In this document: piece after piece, positions 7,451 through 9,867 of the stretch
Numbering within the stretch: the first letter of the stretch is position 1
Layout of the letters: the number at the start of each line of letters is the position of its first letter
Source of the DNA: Fibrobacter sp. UBA4373
GTDB lineage: Bacteria; Fibrobacterota; Fibrobacteria; Fibrobacterales; Fibrobacteraceae
DNA: 9,867 nt
Reading direction: 5' to 3'
Assembly: GCA_002390045.1 (NCBI GenBank)
Contig: DGSB01000001.1
Span: forward strand, 1 to 9,867
Notes under the pieces: generated by a model
Told to the model about the DNA's origin: nothing
The model's database searches: none
The model's input: only the letters and a program-made list of their open reading frames with translations
Program-made: the position numbers and the translations under genes

Positions 7451-8068
7451 TTACTTGACGCAACGAACCGAAAACCCAAAAGTTTTCGGTTTTGTCATGT
7501 AAGAGAAGCCCATCGATTTGGAAGTCATATACCAGACGTTTGCTTCATCGTCTTCGGAACTTGCACTCCAAAAGAAGGTCATCTTGCTTAAATTTCCATA
7601 GTTGCCATCGTCAAAGCGATTACCTGCGGGCATGGCGCTGAATTTGAGCGTATCGTTGCCGTTCGTTTCGCCAGACCAGCCGTACTCTGTTTTTAAAAGA
7701 TAGGCGGCATTAAAATCGGCGCCGGCTGCTTTCCAAAGGCTTTCAAAATCTTCATCGGTCGGTAGATGAAACCCAGCAGGGCAAGCTTTGCTTGCCGCAT
7801 TCCAGGTATAGAGCCTTCCGTATGCCATGCAATTATTTTCGTCTTCGGCATAGCAAAAGCTATCATCCGTTTTAAAATTCAAATTGTCGGCAAGCCATTC
7901 CCTGCCATCAATTTTGACCGTTCGATATTTTTGCTTGTCACGGGCATCCGTCACTTCGGATTTCTTCACTTTAGAAGTTTTTGCTTTGGACGCTTTCGTC
8001 GCCTTTGCCGCTTCCGAAGTGCAGAACAAAAGAAGAAGCGTACAGAGAAAGAATTGGAAGGATTTCAC
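7451..8068 (-). CDS. Secreted FISUMP-domain protein (Fibrobacter paralogous domain)
   Basis: The call is 205 residues from GTG at 8068. This start gives a clean signal peptide (VKSFQFFLCTLLLLFCTSEA) and has GGGG at 8079-8076, 7 nt upstream. A longer TTG start at 8086 would put six extra residues before the signal and overlap the methyltransferase end. No good lipobox is seen, because Phe precedes the Cys. Next comes a basic Ala/Ser/Thr/Lys linker (about 21-38, AKATKASKAKTSKVKK), then the FISUMP domain from about residue 45 to the end: TVKIDGREWLADNLN, YGRLYTWNAA, CPAGFHLPTDEDFESLW, FWSASS and a terminal FSVRCVK. Four Cys (72, 80, 96, 203) could form two disulfides. The family is abundant in Fibrobacter, and its molecular function is not established to my knowledge. 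It is last in the minus-strand cluster, 4 nt after the methyltransferase stop, and converges on the sigma-54 regulator with 3 nt between stops. Confidence 0.9.
   Translation of the reverse strand: MKSFQFFLCTLLLLFCTSEAAKATKASKAKTSKVKKSEVTDARDKQKYRTVKIDGREWLADNLNFKTDDSFCYAEDENNCMAYGRLYTWNAASKACPAGFHLPTDEDFESLWKAAGADFNAAYLLKTEYGWSGETNGNDTLKFSAMPAGNRFDDGNYGNLSKMTFFWSASSEDDEANVWYMTSKSMGFSYMTKPKTFGFSVRCVK
7466..7493 (+). terminator. Terminator-like hairpin of the signalling operon, inside the convergent gene
   Basis: AACCGAAAAC (7466-7475) and GTTTTCGGTT (7482-7491) form a perfect 10-bp stem with a 6-nt loop, followed by TT, so the arm ends in TTTT. It starts 19 nt after the regulator's TGA. It also encodes part of the conserved C-terminal strand of the FISUMP protein on the other strand. 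The U-tract is short, so efficiency is uncertain. Confidence 0.5.
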
Positions 8069-8072
8069 GAGA

Positions 8073-9035
8073 TTACCCCACTTCAATCATGACCGCAGAA
8101 AGAGCGCTTTCCTTGCGTTTGCCCGAGCCCGGAAAATCTAAACCCTGACCACGCGCCCAAGCGATTTTTGCATTCGGGAACTGAGCCTTCACCGTTTTTA
8201 AGGTTTCCTTCGCCAAAAATTCCGGTGTCATTGCGCTGTAATTTGTACTGGCGAGGAAAAAGGCTCCCGGAGCGAGCAATCCAGCAACTTCTGCGACGAG
8301 AGTCTGAAAATCGGTCTTGACGGAAAAGACTTTTCCTTTATTGCGAGAAAAGCTCGGCGGATCGAGAACGACTCCGTCGAATCGAAGTCCTTTGCGAAGG
8401 CACCACGCCAGGTATTCGCGGCTGTCACCTTTAAAGAATTCACCCTTCAAAGGTTCGATGCCGTTTAAGCGGTAATTTTCGCGACCCTTTTCCAGGATTT
8501 TTCCGCTGATGTCCGCATTCACGGCACGAGTTGCGCCCCCGATTCTTGCATGGACAGCAAAGCTGCAGGTGTAGCTGAATAGATTCAGCACTTCTTTTCC
8601 ACGGGCACGCGCTTCCACGTCCAAACGGCCATCCCGCATGTCTAAAAAAAGGCCCGGATTCACCGTATCCAAAAGGTCCACGTGAAAACGGCAGTTCCCT
8701 TCACGAACGACTGTCGACGAATCCGTTTCACTTCCAATTTCCACATGCATTTCGGGCTTTTCCAAAGATTTGCCCGAAGGGGAAAGGCGGAATTTGGAAA
8801 CCAAGAATTTAGGCGAAAAAACTTTCTGGACCGCGGATACAATTTTGCGTTCCTGCGATAAAAGTTCCGGGCCAAAATACTGAATCTGAAAACGGTCGCC
8901 GTATTGGTCGATGGCAACACCGGGGAATCCATCATCCAGGCCGTTCACCACGCGAAAAGCGTCCGTCAGTTCCAAGAGTCCAGAGCGTTTGGAATACGCG
9001 GTTTCAAGAAGGGCAGAAAAATCGTTCACAGCCAT
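8073..9035 (-). CDS. RlmK/RlmI-type class I SAM-dependent rRNA methyltransferase
   Basis: This is a 320-residue protein. Family hallmarks in order are GFPGVAIDQYGDRFQIQ (36-52), an N-terminal linker fold; GLFLDMRDGR (128-137); motif I, the SAM-binding LNLFSYTCSFAVHA (150-163); an acidic D175 after the second strand; motif IV DPPSFS (225-230); and a late ASTNYS strand (262-267). These match enzymes that modify 23S rRNA. The N-terminal PUA domain of RlmI (about 70-80 residues) is absent. The Cys of the RlmI-type FSC motif is replaced by ASTN, and DPPSFS followed by this strand looks more like the RlmK half of RlmKL, an m7G enzyme. The modified base is therefore uncertain, and I give no gene symbol. 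The ATG overlaps the nrdR stop (TAATG) with a weak AAAGAA ribosome binding site, so translation is probably coupled to nrdR. The stop lies 4 nt before the FISUMP start. Confidence 0.88.
   Translation of the reverse strand: MAVNDFSALLETAYSKRSGLLELTDAFRVVNGLDDGFPGVAIDQYGDRFQIQYFGPELLSQERKIVSAVQKVFSPKFLVSKFRLSPSGKSLEKPEMHVEIGSETDSSTVVREGNCRFHVDLLDTVNPGLFLDMRDGRLDVEARARGKEVLNLFSYTCSFAVHARIGGATRAVNADISGKILEKGRENYRLNGIEPLKGEFFKGDSREYLAWCLRKGLRFDGVVLDPPSFSRNKGKVFSVKTDFQTLVAEVAGLLAPGAFFLASTNYSAMTPEFLAKETLKTVKAQFPNAKIAWARGQGLDFPGSGKRKESALSAVMIEVG
8076..8079 (-). promoter_or_regulatory. Ribosome binding site deciding the FISUMP GTG start
   Basis: On the minus strand, GTGGGGTAATCTCGTG places GGGG 7 nt before GTG 8068 and across the final Gly codon of the methyltransferase. 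It supports GTG over the upstream TTG and suggests coupled translation. Confidence 0.5.
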
Positions 9036-9502
9036 TATTCTTTGCGAGGCGTTTGAGAGCGGGAATCCAACTGCATCACCTGTTTTACAAATTCGTCAAC
9101 TTCCTTAAATTCGCGGTATACAGAAGCAAATCGAACATAGGCAACCGCATCGACTTGGCGAAGCTCTTCCATGACCAGATTTCCGATTTCCGCATAACTG
9201 ACTTCCTGCGTTTCGCTCGACATCAAAGTATTTTCAACGCGCGTCACAATTTCTTCAATCGCTTGACGGCTCACCGGACGCTTTTTGCAGGCAGCATCGA
9301 TTCCGGCCAAAAGTTTTTCCCGTTTAAATGGTTCATGGCGACCATCTCTTTTTGTCACCGTCAAAGGAACGACTTCGACATATTCATATGTGGTAAAGCG
9401 CCTTCCACAAGCAAGGCATTCCCGGCGACGTCGAATCGACAGTCCGCTCGAACGGCTATCGACAACTTTGTCTTCCGTATGGTGGCAATAAGGGCAAATC
9501 AT
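9035..9502 (-). CDS. nrdR: Transcriptional repressor NrdR
   Basis: NrdR represses ribonucleotide reductase genes when dATP/ATP signals that deoxynucleotides are sufficient. This 155-residue copy has the normal length. The zinc ribbon is C3-P-Y-C6 and C29-x-x-C32 (MICPYCHHTEDKVVDSR and ECLACGRRFTTYE), with the Arg run RRRRE between them. The ATP-cone runs from about 46 to 136 (LTVTKRDGRHEPFKREKL through YVRFASVYREFKEVDEF). The frame stays open upstream to 9595, but NrdR proteins begin right at M-x-C-P, and a longer start would run into glnS. No strong Shine-Dalgarno precedes ATG 9502. It heads the minus-strand cluster with the methyltransferase and FISUMP genes, and no ribonucleotide reductase gene lies in this window. 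It is recognised with high confidence. Confidence 0.97.
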   Translation of the reverse strand: MICPYCHHTEDKVVDSRSSGLSIRRRRECLACGRRFTTYEYVEVVPLTVTKRDGRHEPFKREKLLAGIDAACKKRPVSRQAIEEIVTRVENTLMSSETQEVSYAEIGNLVMEELRQVDAVAYVRFASVYREFKEVDEFVKQVMQLDSRSQTPRKE

Positions 9503-9572
9503 ACGTACCGAATATAGTTTTTTCGCCCAACCTTTTCTAACTTTTTGCTGAAAATCCCTTCTGGAGAACATT
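9503..9572. promoter_or_regulatory. Divergent nrdR-glnS promoter region
   Basis: Only 70 bp separate the two starts, so both promoters should lie here or in the flanking 5' ends. On the plus strand TATAGT (9513-9518) could be a -10 for glnS. On the minus strand TATATT (9516-9511) could be a -10 for nrdR, with TTAGAA (9540-9535) 18 bp upstream as a poor -35. The two -10 candidates overlap on opposite strands. I could not recognise NrdR boxes. Confidence 0.4.
9563..9566 (+). promoter_or_regulatory. Ribosome binding site of glnS
   Basis: GGAG in CTGGAGAACATTATG lies 6 nt before the ATG at 9573, a well-placed Shine-Dalgarno that fixes the glnS start. Confidence 0.75.
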
Positions 9573-9867
9573 ATGGATATCCCGGAATCTACCAACTTTA
9601 TTCAAGACATCATCGTAGACGATTTGAAGTCCGGAAAACGCGATCACGTTCTGACCCGTTTCCCGCCGGAACCGAACGGTTATATTCACATTGGACACGC
9701 AAAGAGCATTTGCCTGAACTTCGGCACCGCCAAAAAGTTCTGCGGCAAGACGAATCTGCGTTTTGACGACACGAACCCGACCAAGGAAGACACCGAATAC
9801 GTGGATTCGATTTACAACGACGTACACTGGCTCGGCTTTAACTGGGAAGAACCGGTTCACTATGCAA
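9573..9867 (+). CDS. glnS: Glutaminyl-tRNA synthetase, N-terminal part (gene runs off the right edge)
   Basis: GlnRS charges tRNA-Gln with glutamine in the cytoplasm, using ATP. The window holds the first 98 codons with no stop. The class I signature is plain: RFPPEPNGYIHIGHAKS, with HIGH at 39-42. NLRFDDTNP follows, the ATP/amino-acid pocket form that separates GlnRS from bacterial GluRS, and then KEDTEYVDSIYNDVHWLGF, which tracks the E. coli enzyme closely. The ATG at 9573 has GGAG 6 nt upstream, and the protein starts directly with the expected short N-terminal helix. The KMSKS loop and anticodon-binding beta-barrels would lie beyond the edge. A dedicated GlnRS suggests the organism can make Gln-tRNA directly; whether GatCAB is also present cannot be seen here. 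Confidence 0.96.
   Translation, partial: MDIPESTNFIQDIIVDDLKSGKRDHVLTRFPPEPNGYIHIGHAKSICLNFGTAKKFCGKTNLRFDDTNPTKEDTEYVDSIYNDVHWLGFNWEEPVHYA

Noticed and set aside
8019..8028. Possible lipobox around LLFC in the FISUMP signal peptide
   Set aside because: Phe at -1 does not fit the Gly/Ala/Ser rule for lipoprotein signal cleavage, so a signal peptidase I site is more likely.
8069..8086. TTG start for the FISUMP protein at 8086
   Set aside because: It overlaps the methyltransferase end and places six residues before the signal peptide. GTG 8068 has a better-placed ribosome binding site.
9503..9595. A longer NrdR start at 9595
   Set aside because: It would add 31 residues before the universal M-x-C-P start and overlap the glnS start.
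9573..9867. GluRS instead of GlnRS at the right edge
   Set aside because: RFDDTNP and the close match of the following residues to GlnRS favour glutaminyl-tRNA synthetase.

Overview
The window looks like chromosomal DNA from the phylum Fibrobacterota, most likely Fibrobacter or a close relative. The main clue is a small secreted protein (7451-8068, minus) with the FISUMP fold, the paralogous domain family expanded in Fibrobacter succinogenes. A large modular surface protein of Fibrobacter style and a full glutaminyl-tRNA synthetase start fit this. Base composition is near 50% GC and coding density is very high; no gap between genes exceeds about 115 bases. I see no mobile elements, CRISPR arrays or RNA genes.

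Left part (1-3330): the 3' end of a long gene for an exported surface protein, open at the left edge. It reads as a possible CBM3-like carbohydrate-binding module, a bacterial Ig-like module, two copies of a calcium-loop plus Ig-like unit, and a FlgD-Ig-like C-terminal domain. A perfect 12-bp hairpin with a GAAA loop and T-tract ends the transcript.

Middle part (3391-7447, plus strand): a three-gene signalling operon. It encodes a multi-pass membrane sensor histidine kinase with two PAS-like domains, a stand-alone CheY-like receiver whose start overlaps the kinase stop by 8 nt, and an NtrC-type sigma-54 activator (receiver, AAA+, Fis-type HTH). The activator's receiver is unorthodox: it keeps the Asp and Lys but has Cys at the Thr/Ser switch position. 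The stand-alone receiver is canonical. The kinase therefore probably has two possible phosphate acceptors of unequal quality.

Right part (7451-9502, minus strand): a tightly packed cluster read nrdR, then a RlmK/RlmI-type RNA methyltransferase without a PUA domain, then the FISUMP protein. Start/stop junctions are TAATG and a 4-nt gap. It converges on the signalling operon with 3 nt between stop codons. The plus-strand terminator-like hairpin lies inside the last codons of the FISUMP gene.

Right edge (9573-9867, plus): the start of glnS, divergent from nrdR across a 70-bp spacer that must hold both promoters.

Nothing here is clearly a wholly new system. The best leads are the CBM3-like module in a Fibrobacter surface protein, the kinase/two-regulator arrangement with a divergent receiver, and the coding-embedded terminator.
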